From: Maribacter sp. BPC-D8
GTDB lineage: Bacteria > Bacteroidota > Bacteroidia > Flavobacteriales > Flavobacteriaceae
DNA length: 64,000 nt
Reading direction: 5' to 3'
Assembly: GCF_035207705.1 (NCBI RefSeq)
Contig: NZ_CP128187.1
Coordinates: forward strand, 4,278,001 to 4,342,000
The translations under genes and the position numbers were made by a program. This document shows, one piece after another, positions 56,350-64,000 of the stretch. A model generated the notes under the pieces. That model was given only the letters and a program-made list of their open reading frames with translations, ran no database searches and was not told the origin of the DNA. Position 1 is the first letter of the stretch. Each line of letters opens with the position of its first letter.

Positions 56350-58665
56350 ATGAAAAAGATATATCTCTTTGTTGTGTTATTTGTTGTTGTCGGTATTGTT
56401 GGTTTTGCTGGTACAGAATACTTCCCTACAGCTGAAAATGAGAGAATACCCGAGGCAATAGATTCTGTGGCTACACGTAGAGATCTTCGTAGAAGTTTCT
56501 TTGATAAAAGAGAGATTTTAGTTGTTTACGGTGCAAAAGATTCAGCATTGCAACAGCAGTATAAAAATGTACTTCATGAGCTTTCTTTAATGGAGGTTAC
56601 CAAATCTTGGCGAAGTGTAAAGGTCAGTTACCAAAATGTTGATGAGGTAGGTGAGGAATCATTGAATAATAAAATTGTTTTTTTGGTAGGTGCCGTAGAT
56701 GAGAATCCCCTGATTAAAAAATACATGGGCGATACTCCTTTTCAGGTATCTCATTCACAAATTAAAATAGGATCAAAGGAAGTACCTAATAACAACTCTA
56801 TTCTTGGGGTAAGTTTCTATCCCAGTCCTACAGATCCTAAAATTCCTTTTAGTTTTTTAACCGGTACAGATGCACAAGAAGTATTTTCATTATTTGCAGA
56901 AAAAGTAGCTGATCGAGGTCAGTCGTTTTACCGTCAGAATTTAGAATACGAGGTGTATGAGAATAAAGAGCGATTGGTTATGGGCGATTTCAATACCAGT
57001 TGGGGAATTGAAGGTTCTACATTTTTCAATTTTGCGACAGGTACCAGAGTTCTATTAGATACCGATGAATTTAAATTTATAGACCACCAAAAAGCTATTG
57101 AATTAGCAGATGTTGCTAGTTGGCAAGCAAAGATTTCGGCATCAAAAGCTACTATTGTCAATTTTGTAGGTGGTAATAATGTACCAAAAATCACATATAA
57201 CTTTTACACCTGTACAGAAGAAAAAGGTTTGATGACGGGCAATACCGATCACTCCACTTTCGATACGGTTACAAATTCGGTACATACTATTGTCAATAAA
57301 ATCTATGCCAATAATAACATTGGTAGAGATAATGCCTTGTTACTGCACAACCTTATTGGTAAGAGTGATAAGAATATCATCACATTAGGACTGCCTATTT
57401 ATTTTACAGAAACCTGGCAAATGAAAGGCTACCAATATTGGTCGGCACGGTTGGTAGAATCTGAGAATACGTTTACAGTGACCGAACTCTTAGATAATTC
57501 TTTTATGGAGATGGAATCTTCACTTATAAGAGATTGTATGGCAGGCGCATTTACCGATTTTTTAATTACAACATGGGGAAAAGATGCATACTTAAAGCGA
57601 TACAAAAAAGCATCAATCTCTGAACGAGAAATAAAAAGTCTAGAGGTAAAGTGGCAGAATTATTTAAAAGGCTTGCCGAAAGCACATCCGAAGAAAAAAA
57701 CGGAAAAGAAAAAATTACCCTACCTAAAAGGTTTCAATTTTGCACATGAAGGCTATAGCATTTACAACGGCTATGGTTCTCAAAAAGCAACAGAATCTTT
57801 ATTGAAGCAAAAGAACATGGGCAGTAATGCCATGGCGATTGTACCTTATACTGGAATCAACGATATAAATACACCGACGCCACTTCATTTTAGTAATAAT
57901 GCGGGTAGTGAAAATGATGACGCCGTGGTACACGCAGTAGCGATGGCGAGCGATATGGGCATGTATACCTTGTTGAAACCTCAAATATATGTGGGCGGTA
58001 GCTGGCCAGGTGGCATAGATATGCCTACCGATGCACAATGGGACAAATTTCATGATTATTATTACCGGTGGATTCGCCACTATGCCTTCTTAGCAGAAAT
58101 TCATGAGATGGATGCCTTATGCATAGGTGTTGAGTTTACCAAAGCAACCTTGTCACAACCCGATGCATGGCGTGCGATGATCAAGAAAACGCGGGCATTA
58201 TATTCTGGGCAATTGACCTATGCTGCGAATTGGGGAGCCGAATTTGAGAAAATTGAATTTTGGGACGATTTAGACTTCATTGGTTTAAACTCTTATTACC
58301 CATTGAGTAAAAAAGACGATCCTACTAATGAAGAATTAAGTCTGCAGTTCGATACGGTAAAGACAAAGATTAAAAAGGTTTATGATCGCTTTAAAAAACC
58401 CATCGTATTTACCGAAATAGGGTTTAGAAGTGTTGACATCCCATGGAAGAATCCGCATGCAGAGGCAGACGATACCATTAACGAAGAAGCACAGCGCAGA
58501 TCTTACGAAATCATTTTTGAAGGCATACAAGACGAACCTTGGTGCCAAGGTATACTGTGGTGGAAATTCCCTAGCTACATCGAATACCGTGGCGAGCATA
58601 ACAGTGCTTTTACACCCAATAATAAATTGGCAGAAGAAACGGTGCGCGATTGGTTTACAAAGTAA
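56350..58665 (+). CDS. GH113-like glycoside hydrolase with large N-terminal domain
   Basis: This 771-residue protein starts with a signal peptide (MKKIYLFVVLFVVVGIVGFAG, about residues 1-21). Residues 22-455 form a domain I do not recognise. A basic hinge (HPKKKTEKKKLPY) leads to a TIM-barrel with KGFNFAHEGYS and GMYTLLKPQIYV. The putative acid/base Glu is in LCIGVEFTK and the nucleophile Glu in VFTEIGFRS. The barrel resembles GH113 (beta-mannanase type), but substrate is not shown. A start at 56332 would add six residues before the signal. It stands alone with no polysaccharide-utilisation genes around. Confidence 0.75.
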   Translation: MKKIYLFVVLFVVVGIVGFAGTEYFPTAENERIPEAIDSVATRRDLRRSFFDKREILVVYGAKDSALQQQYKNVLHELSLMEVTKSWRSVKVSYQNVDEVGEESLNNKIVFLVGAVDENPLIKKYMGDTPFQVSHSQIKIGSKEVPNNNSILGVSFYPSPTDPKIPFSFLTGTDAQEVFSLFAEKVADRGQSFYRQNLEYEVYENKERLVMGDFNTSWGIEGSTFFNFATGTRVLLDTDEFKFIDHQKAIELADVASWQAKISASKATIVNFVGGNNVPKITYNFYTCTEEKGLMTGNTDHSTFDTVTNSVHTIVNKIYANNNIGRDNALLLHNLIGKSDKNIITLGLPIYFTETWQMKGYQYWSARLVESENTFTVTELLDNSFMEMESSLIRDCMAGAFTDFLITTWGKDAYLKRYKKASISEREIKSLEVKWQNYLKGLPKAHPKKKTEKKKLPYLKGFNFAHEGYSIYNGYGSQKATESLLKQKNMGSNAMAIVPYTGINDINTPTPLHFSNNAGSENDDAVVHAVAMASDMGMYTLLKPQIYVGGSWPGGIDMPTDAQWDKFHDYYYRWIRHYAFLAEIHEMDALCIGVEFTKATLSQPDAWRAMIKKTRALYSGQLTYAANWGAEFEKIEFWDDLDFIGLNSYYPLSKKDDPTNEELSLQFDTVKTKIKKVYDRFKKPIVFTEIGFRSVDIPWKNPHAEADDTINEEAQRRSYEIIFEGIQDEPWCQGILWWKFPSYIEYRGEHNSAFTPNNKLAEETVRDWFTK

Positions 58666-58824
58666 AATGCATCCGAGTTTTGAATAGGGTAAAATCAGTT
58701 TGTATGTGTCTGATTTACTGTGTGTAGCTTTTTGTTTATTCTAATATATTTCCACTTTTCATCCTATTAAAATCCAACAAAAAAACTTCATAATAGTCTA
58801 AGGTTGTTTTAAATGGCATTATAG

Positions 58825-58874
58825 ACGGTTGGGTTAGTAATACCATCCGTTAGTCATATTACGCAATACCTTTG
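58825..58874 (+). promoter_or_regulatory. LytTR-type operator plus -7 box upstream of the secreted repeat protein
   Basis: ACGGTTGGG (58825-58833) and TCCGTTAGT (58846-58854) are separated by 12 bases, start to start 21. The second matches the LytTR/AgrA-type 9-mer [TA][AC][CA]GTTN[AG][TG] at all positions and the first at eight. TACCTTTG (TAnnTTTG) follows at 58867-58874. A further GTTAGT at 58833 makes an alternative 16-base pairing. No -33 TTG is seen. Confidence 0.6.
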
Positions 58875-58917
58875 TACCATAGAAAAAAACAATTCTAAAA
58901 ACTTAAAAACATACATA

Positions 58918-59301
58918 ATGAAAAACATTAAAATTTTATCTGCAGTGGTCATCGTGGCCGTCACCTTTATGTCATTTAAAGGAATAGAAAAAAATAAAGA
59001 AACCGAAAAGGCTGAAATCACCGCGATTTTCGATGATTGTGTTATCGATTTAGAAGCACAACTAGAAGCATCTTTAAAGATGGACGAATTAAACGCCAGT
59101 GAGATTGAAGTGGTAGAAATCAATGAAGAAATCAACTTAGGTTTCGATGCCTTTGAATATTTACCGTTAGATTTTGATGCCTATGCAGGTGCGGAATTAA
59201 CAACGGAAGATTTTGAGATTTTTGAAAACGAAGAAATAGTAGAACTAGGTTTTGATACAGCGGCATATTTGCCAAATGAGTTCAATGCCTATGCACTTTA
59301 A
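58918..59301 (+). CDS. Small secreted acidic protein with C-terminal repeats
   Basis: This 127-residue protein has a signal peptide (about residues 1-20) and is strongly acidic. Two copies of a 17-residue motif occur near the end: LGFDAFEYLPLDFDAYA (74-90) and LGFDTAAYLPNEFNAYA (110-126), spaced 36 residues. The last copy lies one residue from the C-terminus. One Cys (41) is present. It is not a known family to me. It is followed by a terminator and then by the LytS/LytTR genes, and a LytTR-like operator lies ahead of it. Confidence 0.8.
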   Translation: MKNIKILSAVVIVAVTFMSFKGIEKNKETEKAEITAIFDDCVIDLEAQLEASLKMDELNASEIEVVEINEEINLGFDAFEYLPLDFDAYAGAELTTEDFEIFENEEIVELGFDTAAYLPNEFNAYAL

Positions 59302-59322
59302 AAAGGTAGTATTGTTTAAATT

Positions 59323-59358
59323 AAGTTGGTCTTTACTTAGGTAAAGACCAACTTTTCG
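59323..59358 (+). terminator. Terminator after the secreted repeat protein gene
   Basis: AAGTTGGTCTTTAC and GTAAAGACCAACTT form a perfect 14-bp stem with a 4-base loop and TT after it; it insulates the LytS/LytTR operon from the gene upstream. Confidence 0.85.
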
Positions 59359-59387
59359 TGTACTAGGGTTACAAACGTTTATTACGG

Positions 59388-59395
59388 TATATTTG
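59388..59395 (+). promoter_or_regulatory. -7 box of the LytS/LytTR operon
   Basis: TATATTTG is an exact TAnnTTTG match 26 bases before the sensor-kinase ATG. A -33 TTG is not apparent. Confidence 0.45.
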
Positions 59396-59421
59396 AGAAA
59401 TACCATTAGAAAAGAAGTTAC

Positions 59422-60456
59422 ATGGCATTAACAAAAGTAAAACAGGGCGAGGTAATAAAAACAGCGCTATTGTTGGGTATTCTTGTATCATTACCTAAAA
59501 CCATTTATTTATATAATGGTATTATGGAGGGGAATTTAGACTTCTCTATGTCTTGGGTAACAGATTTTCTATACCGTTACCTATTTTTTTATTGCTTCTC
59601 TTGGTTGGTCATTCAGTTGAATGCCAATATAGATTATGATGGGCTTAAATGGTCTCCTATTCTTAAATGGATTGTAATACTGATCATTAATGTGGTGTTG
59701 CTTTTTGCTGTTATAAAAGTGATAAAGGCATTTTATCCATTAATAAACGGTAGGGATTTAAAACCGAATCAAGAGAGCTGGATCAACTTTACTTTTATCA
59801 ACCTATCTATTGTACTATTTTTTATTGCTAGGTTACTTCGTGTAAGTACAGATAAGCAAGAGAGTAGAATTGAGAACGAGCAGTTAAAACAGCAGAATTT
59901 AGAGAATGAATTGGCAGCTTTAAAAAACCAGATCGATCCTCACTTTTTGTTCAATTCGCTAAATTCTTTATCGTCCTTAATTAGAGATAATGATAATGCC
60001 ACCAAATTCGTAAATAAGCTATCGTATATGTATCGCTATATTTTGCAAAGTGGCGAAACTAACTTGGTGTCAACAAAAGAAGAGTTGAAATTTTTAGACT
60101 GTTATACCTTCTTGATGAAAACCCGATATAGAGATCGTATAGAGATAGACGTAAATATCGATGAAGAATTTATGGATATGAAAATTCCGCCATTGGCATT
60201 GCAGTCTCTGGTAGAAAATTCGGTGAAACATAACGAAATTTCATCGACCAACCCATTGACCGTAAAAGTATATTCTAACGGAGAATCATTAGTGGTAGAA
60301 AACCCCATTCGTAACCGTAGTACCTTGGCAGAGGGTATGGGCACGGGACTCTATAATTTGAAGAAGCGGTATTCTCTTTTATTGAAAAAAGAAGTACTGG
60401 TAAGTACCGAAAATGATATTTTTAAAGTAGAATTACCTTTAAAGCAACCGGTATGA
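59422..60456 (+). CDS. LytS-type sensor histidine kinase
   Basis: This 344-residue protein has four membrane helices (about residues 10-30, 48-68, 80-104 and 122-140) and a short coiled linker (IENEQLKQQNLENELAALK). A His_kinase domain follows with phospho-acceptor His174 in IDPHFLFNSLNSLSS. The ATPase domain has the N box LVENSVKHNE and the G box EGMGTGLYNLKKRY. There is no large extracellular sensor domain, so the membrane part likely senses. It overlaps the response-regulator gene by four bases. Confidence 0.92.
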   Translation: MALTKVKQGEVIKTALLLGILVSLPKTIYLYNGIMEGNLDFSMSWVTDFLYRYLFFYCFSWLVIQLNANIDYDGLKWSPILKWIVILIINVVLLFAVIKVIKAFYPLINGRDLKPNQESWINFTFINLSIVLFFIARLLRVSTDKQESRIENEQLKQQNLENELAALKNQIDPHFLFNSLNSLSSLIRDNDNATKFVNKLSYMYRYILQSGETNLVSTKEELKFLDCYTFLMKTRYRDRIEIDVNIDEEFMDMKIPPLALQSLVENSVKHNEISSTNPLTVKVYSNGESLVVENPIRNRSTLAEGMGTGLYNLKKRYSLLLKKEVLVSTENDIFKVELPLKQPV

Positions 60457-61214
60457 AAGTAATACTAGTAGAAGATGAGCTTGCTGCAAGCGATAACCTA
60501 GCATATCTGCTAACGAAAATTAACCCTGATATTGAGGTTGTAGCCGTTTTAGATACCGTCAAGGCGACCGTGGCGTATTTTTCAAAGCCACATGAAGGTG
60601 TTTTGGTATTTATGGATATTCATTTGGCAGATGGCATTTCGTTCGAGATTTTCGATCAGGTAGAAATCAACATTCCCATCATATTTACTACAGCTTATGA
60701 TCAATATGCATTAAAGGCATTTAAGGTAAATAGTATCGATTATTTATTGAAGCCAATCGATCAAGAAGAACTGTCAGATGCTTTAGATCGTTTCGAAGCC
60801 CAGAATCAGCAAAAGGGTATCGATGAGCAACAAATGCAAAGTTTAATGCAGCTCATACAGCACAAGCCCACAAATTTTAAACAAACATTCTTAGTAGGGC
60901 TGGGCGACCAATTGTTACCGGTAAAAACAGCTGATATTGCGTATTTCTTTATAGATACCGGTCTTGTAAAGGCGGTAACGGTACAAGAACGTTCGTATGT
61001 GCTCGATATCAAATTAGAAGATATAGAAGAGGCTTTGGACCCCGAAGTGTTCTATAGGGCAAACAGGCAATTTATAGTACGTAGAGAAGCTATAACCGCC
61101 ATTAAGTTCCATTTTAATAGTAAGTTGTTGGTAGATGTTCACCCTGTGTGTAGCGAGCGTATAGTAGTGAGCAAGGCAAAAGCATCGGACTTTAAAAGTT
61201 GGGTAGGCTCTTGA
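60453..61214 (+). CDS. LytTR-family response regulator
   Basis: This 253-residue regulator has a receiver domain (residues 1-120) with acidic pocket VEDE, phospho-acceptor Asp55 (FMDIHLAD) and conserved Lys100 (YLLKPID). The C-terminal LytTR DNA-binding domain (about 145-250) has FLVGLGDQLLPVKTADIAYF and FYRANRQFIVRREAI. It is coupled to the kinase gene by a four-base overlap. Members bind paired 9-bp half-sites, one candidate of which lies about 1.6 kb upstream at 58825-58854. A role for that site is inferred. Confidence 0.94.
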   Translation: MKVILVEDELAASDNLAYLLTKINPDIEVVAVLDTVKATVAYFSKPHEGVLVFMDIHLADGISFEIFDQVEINIPIIFTTAYDQYALKAFKVNSIDYLLKPIDQEELSDALDRFEAQNQQKGIDEQQMQSLMQLIQHKPTNFKQTFLVGLGDQLLPVKTADIAYFFIDTGLVKAVTVQERSYVLDIKLEDIEEALDPEVFYRANRQFIVRREAITAIKFHFNSKLLVDVHPVCSERIVVSKAKASDFKSWVGS

Positions 61215-61242
61215 TCAAGCGTTACTAGAAAAGAAACCCGCG

Positions 61243-61542
61243 CTACTGGTTTTCTATCTTATCAATCATCTCTTTAAAAAGGTTCAATAAAAATTTCAGT
61301 TTATCGGGGTCACCAGCGGCAGTAAATTTTTGTTCCGCAATTTTAACCCCGTACCAATCTTGTTTACTGGTTTCATTAAGTATCCAATCGAGCTCCATAC
61401 TAGCTATTGAAGTGTTTGAGATATCAATTTCCACTTCCCATCCCGGTCTATCTAATGTGTTAATTTGAATAGCATCACTACTTTCCCAATCACCATCACA
61501 ATTATCCTTAAACCAATCTTGTATCCAATCTAAAATATCCAT
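61243..61542 (-). CDS. Imm53-family immunity protein, orphan
   Basis: This 99-residue acidic protein matches the Imm53 family by DWIQDWFKDNCDGDWE at the start, QINTLDRPGWEVEIDI and KFTAAGDPDKLKFLLNLF at the end. Imm53 proteins are predicted antitoxins of polymorphic toxin systems. No toxin gene lies on either side: the LytTR regulator is convergent on the left and small hypothetical frames follow on the right. An orphan immunity protein may protect from neighbours' toxins; this is inference. Confidence 0.7.
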   Translation of the reverse strand: MDILDWIQDWFKDNCDGDWESSDAIQINTLDRPGWEVEIDISNTSIASMELDWILNETSKQDWYGVKIAEQKFTAAGDPDKLKFLLNLFKEMIDKIENQ

Positions 61543-61687
61543 GTGTTATGCTTTCGTGAACTTGAGTCGTAATTGTGTAATGTGCTAATATAGGTTTTTA
61601 GAGGGATTGAAAATTTATTTCAACGTATGCTGTAACAAATATGTTCAATAAGCTACCAATTAGTAGTTGCTATATATAATTCCCATT

Positions 61688-61765
61688 ATGATGAAAAAAT
61701 TAAAGACTTCATATTATTGGTACATGGTTATGTTATTGATCATGAACTTATTACCGTTCGGGTAA
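61688..61765 (+). CDS. Possible 25-residue hydrophobic peptide
   Basis: An ATG at 61688 opens a 26-codon frame with a basic start (MMKKLKTS) and a single hydrophobic run ending LLPFG. It looks like a small membrane peptide or a chance frame in the gap between the Imm53 gene and the next small gene. There is no other support. Confidence 0.25.
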   Translation: MMKKLKTSYYWYMVMLLIMNLLPFG

Positions 61766-61826
61766 TTTTTTGAGTTGGGCGAGACATTTGGAACGGCATT
61801 AGCAAAAACACATTAAATCATATACT

Positions 61827-62021
61827 ATGAAATTCTTAAAATATTTTTTACTTACTATTGGCGTTTTAGGCTTGGTTGCCACTATTTTAAATGTTTTTTA
61901 TTTTAAAGACGCTTCAAGTAGTAATATTTACAGTGCCGCAGGATGTATTTACCTAATTTGGATATCATTCAAAGTCGAAAAAATGATCGCTCAGCTAAAT
62001 TCAAAAACAAGGAGCACTTAG
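61827..62021 (+). CDS. Small two-helix membrane protein, unknown
   Basis: This 64-residue protein has two hydrophobic segments (about residues 5-24 and 34-49) and a basic C-terminus (QLNSKTRST). An A-rich stretch precedes the ATG, but no promoter is clear. No family recognised. It lies alone on the plus strand before the DUF2130 gene (minus strand). It is plausible as a real gene because the coding composition resembles neighbours, but evidence is thin. Confidence 0.5.
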   Translation: MKFLKYFLLTIGVLGLVATILNVFYFKDASSSNIYSAAGCIYLIWISFKVEKMIAQLNSKTRST

Positions 62022-62127
62022 GGTAACGTGTATTTCACAATGCGCCAAACGCATCACGCAAAATAAAAAGCCCGCAGCGCAAAACCACTAATTCAAAAGC
62101 AAACTATCTCACTAACAAACTTAGCCT

Positions 62128-63369
62128 CTAATCATCTATCTCAGCATCCGGTAATTCTAAAATGGTACTTGTAGATAATGCATTACCCGCAATCCCTTTA
62201 ATAGAACCGAAGAGTACATTGATATTTTCTTGAACGCCCCAAATTTGTTTCTCACGAACCGCAAAATTCTTGAACGCCGCTTTCTTCTCGTAGTTCAGTT
62301 GCTTGATCATAGAATCGTAGTTCTCTATAATTCTATTAATGTTCTGTACAAACTCGTTACTGGTAAGGTAAGAATAGAGCAGCTCCATCTTATCGCCTTT
62401 GTTCTCATCGGAAGATTTAATAGATTGGGTTTTTAGTAGCAGCTCACGCAGTACAAGTGATACACTTTTAACCTCGTTGAATCCGCAGATCCACACGCCA
62501 TTTTTCTCCCCAAAACGATCCATGTCTGGCGGAAAAGTTTCGGTTACAATCACCGCAATATCAGCTTTGCAGTTAATCTGATCCTGCTTTAATTTATTGA
62601 TCCAGTCGTTAGAGAAGTTTTTGGTACGCTTACTCTCATAAACGATAGAACCACAGGTTTGCTGTAACGAATTTATAACCGTTTGCACGCAATCTGCACC
62701 ACGTACGCCTTTGCCCACCTCATCTATATCATCAAAAGGGTATGTAGCACGTAAAAGTTCTTCTAAGGCTAATTCTTGTACCTCTCCCTGCATTTGCATA
62801 GAACCTTGCTCTGCCTTGCGCTTCATTTCATCAATAAGCTTCTTTTGATCTTCAAGTTGCTTTTGATATTCCTTCTCTTTCATCGCCATAGATTCCCGCT
62901 CTTTGGCCTTGGCTTTTTCCTCTATTTCGGTCTGCTTTTCTAGCAATTCTTTTTGCACGTTCAGCTTTAGATCCTCCGCTTTTTCTTTAAGCTCGTTCTC
63001 ACGTTTAAGCAAATCTATTTCTTGCGAACGCAATGCCCTGTTTTCCTCTTTCTTTTTCTCGTTCTCTTCTTGTAGGGCTTTTAACTTCTGCTCAAAAGAT
63101 TCGTTGGTTTGCAGTTGTATTTTTTCAGATTCTTTAGCAAGGCGTTGTGCTAGCTTTTCTTTAAAAAGCTCGTTCTCCTTCTCCTTTTTCTTCTCGAACT
63201 CTTCAACTTCTAGAGCCAGTTTATTACGCTCTTTATTGAAAATTTCTGCCTGCTCCGCTACTTTACGCTCATACTCAGCCTTAAAATGCGCCTGCATTTT
63301 ACCAGATAACGCCTCTTCAACATCAAACTCATGCGCGCAATTGGGACACTTAATTTTATCTACCATCAT
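62128..63369 (-). CDS. DUF2130 coiled-coil protein
   Basis: This protein of about 413 residues starts with a zinc-ribbon-like CPNCAHEFDVEEAL (Cys about 9 and 12). A long Glu/Lys-rich coiled coil (about residues 25-200) follows, then a globular DUF2130 domain (about 205-400) with YPFDDIDEVGKGVRGADCVQ and IVYESKRTKNFSNDWI. The latter carries a YESKRT stretch like the core of PD-(D/E)XK-type nucleases, which some bioinformatic work has proposed for this family; catalysis is not shown. ATG at 63366 is an alternative start. It is transcribed leftwards and alone. Confidence 0.88.
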   Translation of the reverse strand: MMVDKIKCPNCAHEFDVEEALSGKMQAHFKAEYERKVAEQAEIFNKERNKLALEVEEFEKKKEKENELFKEKLAQRLAKESEKIQLQTNESFEQKLKALQEENEKKKEENRALRSQEIDLLKRENELKEKAEDLKLNVQKELLEKQTEIEEKAKAKERESMAMKEKEYQKQLEDQKKLIDEMKRKAEQGSMQMQGEVQELALEELLRATYPFDDIDEVGKGVRGADCVQTVINSLQQTCGSIVYESKRTKNFSNDWINKLKQDQINCKADIAVIVTETFPPDMDRFGEKNGVWICGFNEVKSVSLVLRELLLKTQSIKSSDENKGDKMELLYSYLTSNEFVQNINRIIENYDSMIKQLNYEKKAAFKNFAVREKQIWGVQENINVLFGSIKGIAGNALSTSTILELPDAEIDD

Positions 63370-63545
63370 TTATAACATACCAAATTCAACTATAAAAATA
63401 CAGAACCCGTACCAAGCTTACAATATTTGGAGGAACTCTTATGAAATGAAAATTTGAAACAAGCGTAGTATTTTGATTTACTGACAATTGTCATATGATG
63501 CCTTGCAACTTCATTATATTTTTGTTGCTCTAAAATAACCGACCT

Positions 63546-63689
63546 ATGATATCACAGATGATACCCCTTGTTAATTGGAGCTATGGCGTAATTCTTATTG
63601 CCATTTTTGCAGCCGTATGTTTAGGACTTGTACTTATAGTGCTGAATTTAATGAAGAACGATAAGAAAAAGCAAGAGCAAGAGGAGTAG
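63546..63689 (+). CDS. Small single-helix membrane protein (47 residues)
   Basis: An ATG at 63546 opens a 48-codon frame ending TAG at 63687-63689. Residues 12-36 form one hydrophobic helix, and a charged Lys/Glu tail (KKKQEQEE) follows, a common layout for small membrane peptides. It lies alone between the DUF2130 gene and the partial ankyrin gene. An ATG at 63558 (fifth codon) is possible. Function unknown. Confidence 0.5.
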   Translation: MISQMIPLVNWSYGVILIAIFAAVCLGLVLIVLNLMKNDKKKQEQEE

Positions 63690-63695
63690 CATAGG

Positions 63696-64000
63696 CTATT
63701 CCGTTCCACCTTTGCTTTTAAGTAGTTCAATTGCTGCTGTATGATTTCTCGTAATAGCTTTATTCAAAGCTGTTCGTTTCTGCTTGTCTTTTAGGTTAAT
63801 GTCAACATTATTGTCTAGACAAAAGGTTATGCCTACCAGGTTGTTTCTGTCTGTAAAATTATGCAAGTGCGGAAACGATGCATCGTATGTGTTGAGGTCT
63901 CCGCCTATACGTAATAAAAAATCTAGTGTTTCTCGGTTGGTACAATCGGCGGCGAGATAAAAACCTTTTTTGTCAAACTCTTTATCAAAAGCTTCCTTAT
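63696..64000 (-). CDS. Ankyrin-repeat protein, N-terminus outside window
   Basis: Read on the minus strand, an open frame enters from the right edge and stops with TAG at 63696-63698, giving at least 101 residues. Ankyrin-like units are visible: GFYLAADCTNRETLDFLLRIG, NLVGITFCLDNNVDINLKDK and RTALNKAITRNHTAAIELLKSKG. The repeat pattern is degenerate but has the usual T/N-hairpin and helix pairs. Function and start cannot be seen. Confidence 0.65.
   Translation of the reverse strand, partial: KEAFDKEFDKKGFYLAADCTNRETLDFLLRIGGDLNTYDASFPHLHNFTDRNNLVGITFCLDNNVDINLKDKQKRTALNKAITRNHTAAIELLKSKGGTE

Noticed and set aside
62903..63457. Plus-strand frame of 184 codons rich in Ser and Phe
   Set aside because: It lies entirely opposite the Glu/Lys-rich coiled coil of the DUF2130 gene; the Ser/Phe bias is the expected antisense of GAA/AAA codons.

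Overview
The window reads as chromosomal DNA of a gliding, probably marine, member of the Flavobacteriaceae (Bacteroidota). It is AT-rich. It carries the complete gliding / type IX secretion core gldK-gldL-gldM-gldN, a TonB-dependent receptor with a carboxypeptidase-like N-terminal domain, LptE and MiaB beside an AAA+ sigma-54-type regulator, and promoters of the Bacteroidota type (TAnnTTTG around -7, sometimes TTG around -33). Ribosome binding sites of the Shine-Dalgarno kind are mostly absent, as expected for this phylum. The genus cannot be fixed from the sequence alone. I found no rRNA or tRNA gene, insertion sequence, prophage or CRISPR array.

Layout. 1-4.2 kb, minus strand: partial comEC, an NlpC/P60 lipoprotein, lpxB, a small membrane protein and surE. 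4.4-9.1 kb: a Prc/CtpA lipoprotein protease, a DoxX-like protein, msrB-msrA and a secreted or anchored DRGH nuclease. 9.1-14.7 kb, minus strand: the cell-shape cluster mreB, mreC, mreD, mrdA (PBP2), rodA, followed by purH and a free-methionine sulfoxide reductase further right. 17-24 kb: an unknown lipoprotein, then a copper-handling block (HYC_CC_PP protein, CopA ATPase with three N-terminal metal sites, TonB receptor, secreted HMA protein). 24.2-31.4 kb: groEL, groES, secG, a frameshifted TPR-type gene, lptE, a sigma-54-type regulator and miaB. 31.5-43.9 kb: two envelope proteins, topA, a degenerate arginase-fold protein, gldKLMN, a FAD oxidoreductase and a DUF983 protein. 44-54.3 kb: an ABC-F ATPase, two tandem plant-type leucine-rich-repeat proteins and a three-gene RND efflux operon. 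54.3-64 kb: small unknown proteins, a GIN-domain protein, paired 71-bp intergenic repeats, a GH113-like glycoside hydrolase, a small secreted repeat protein followed by a LytS/LytTR two-component pair, an orphan Imm53 immunity protein, a DUF2130 coiled-coil protein and a partial ankyrin protein.

Most of the content is housekeeping and envelope biogenesis: peptidoglycan elongation (MreBCD-RodA-PBP2), LPS synthesis and transport (LpxB, LptE), protein export and folding (SecG, GroELS) and gliding/secretion (GldKLMN). The less ordinary signals are regulatory and small-scale. A near-consensus LytTR operator (two 9-bp half-sites, 21 bp start to start) sits upstream of the secreted repeat protein that precedes the LytS/LytTR genes. 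A second, different pair of direct repeats with the same 21-bp period lies upstream of both the RND operon and the first LRR gene. Three genes have TAnnTTTG exactly four bases before the start codon, which predicts leaderless mRNAs. A homopolymer frameshift breaks the TPR-type gene. An arginase-family protein beside the gld operon lacks several metal ligands.
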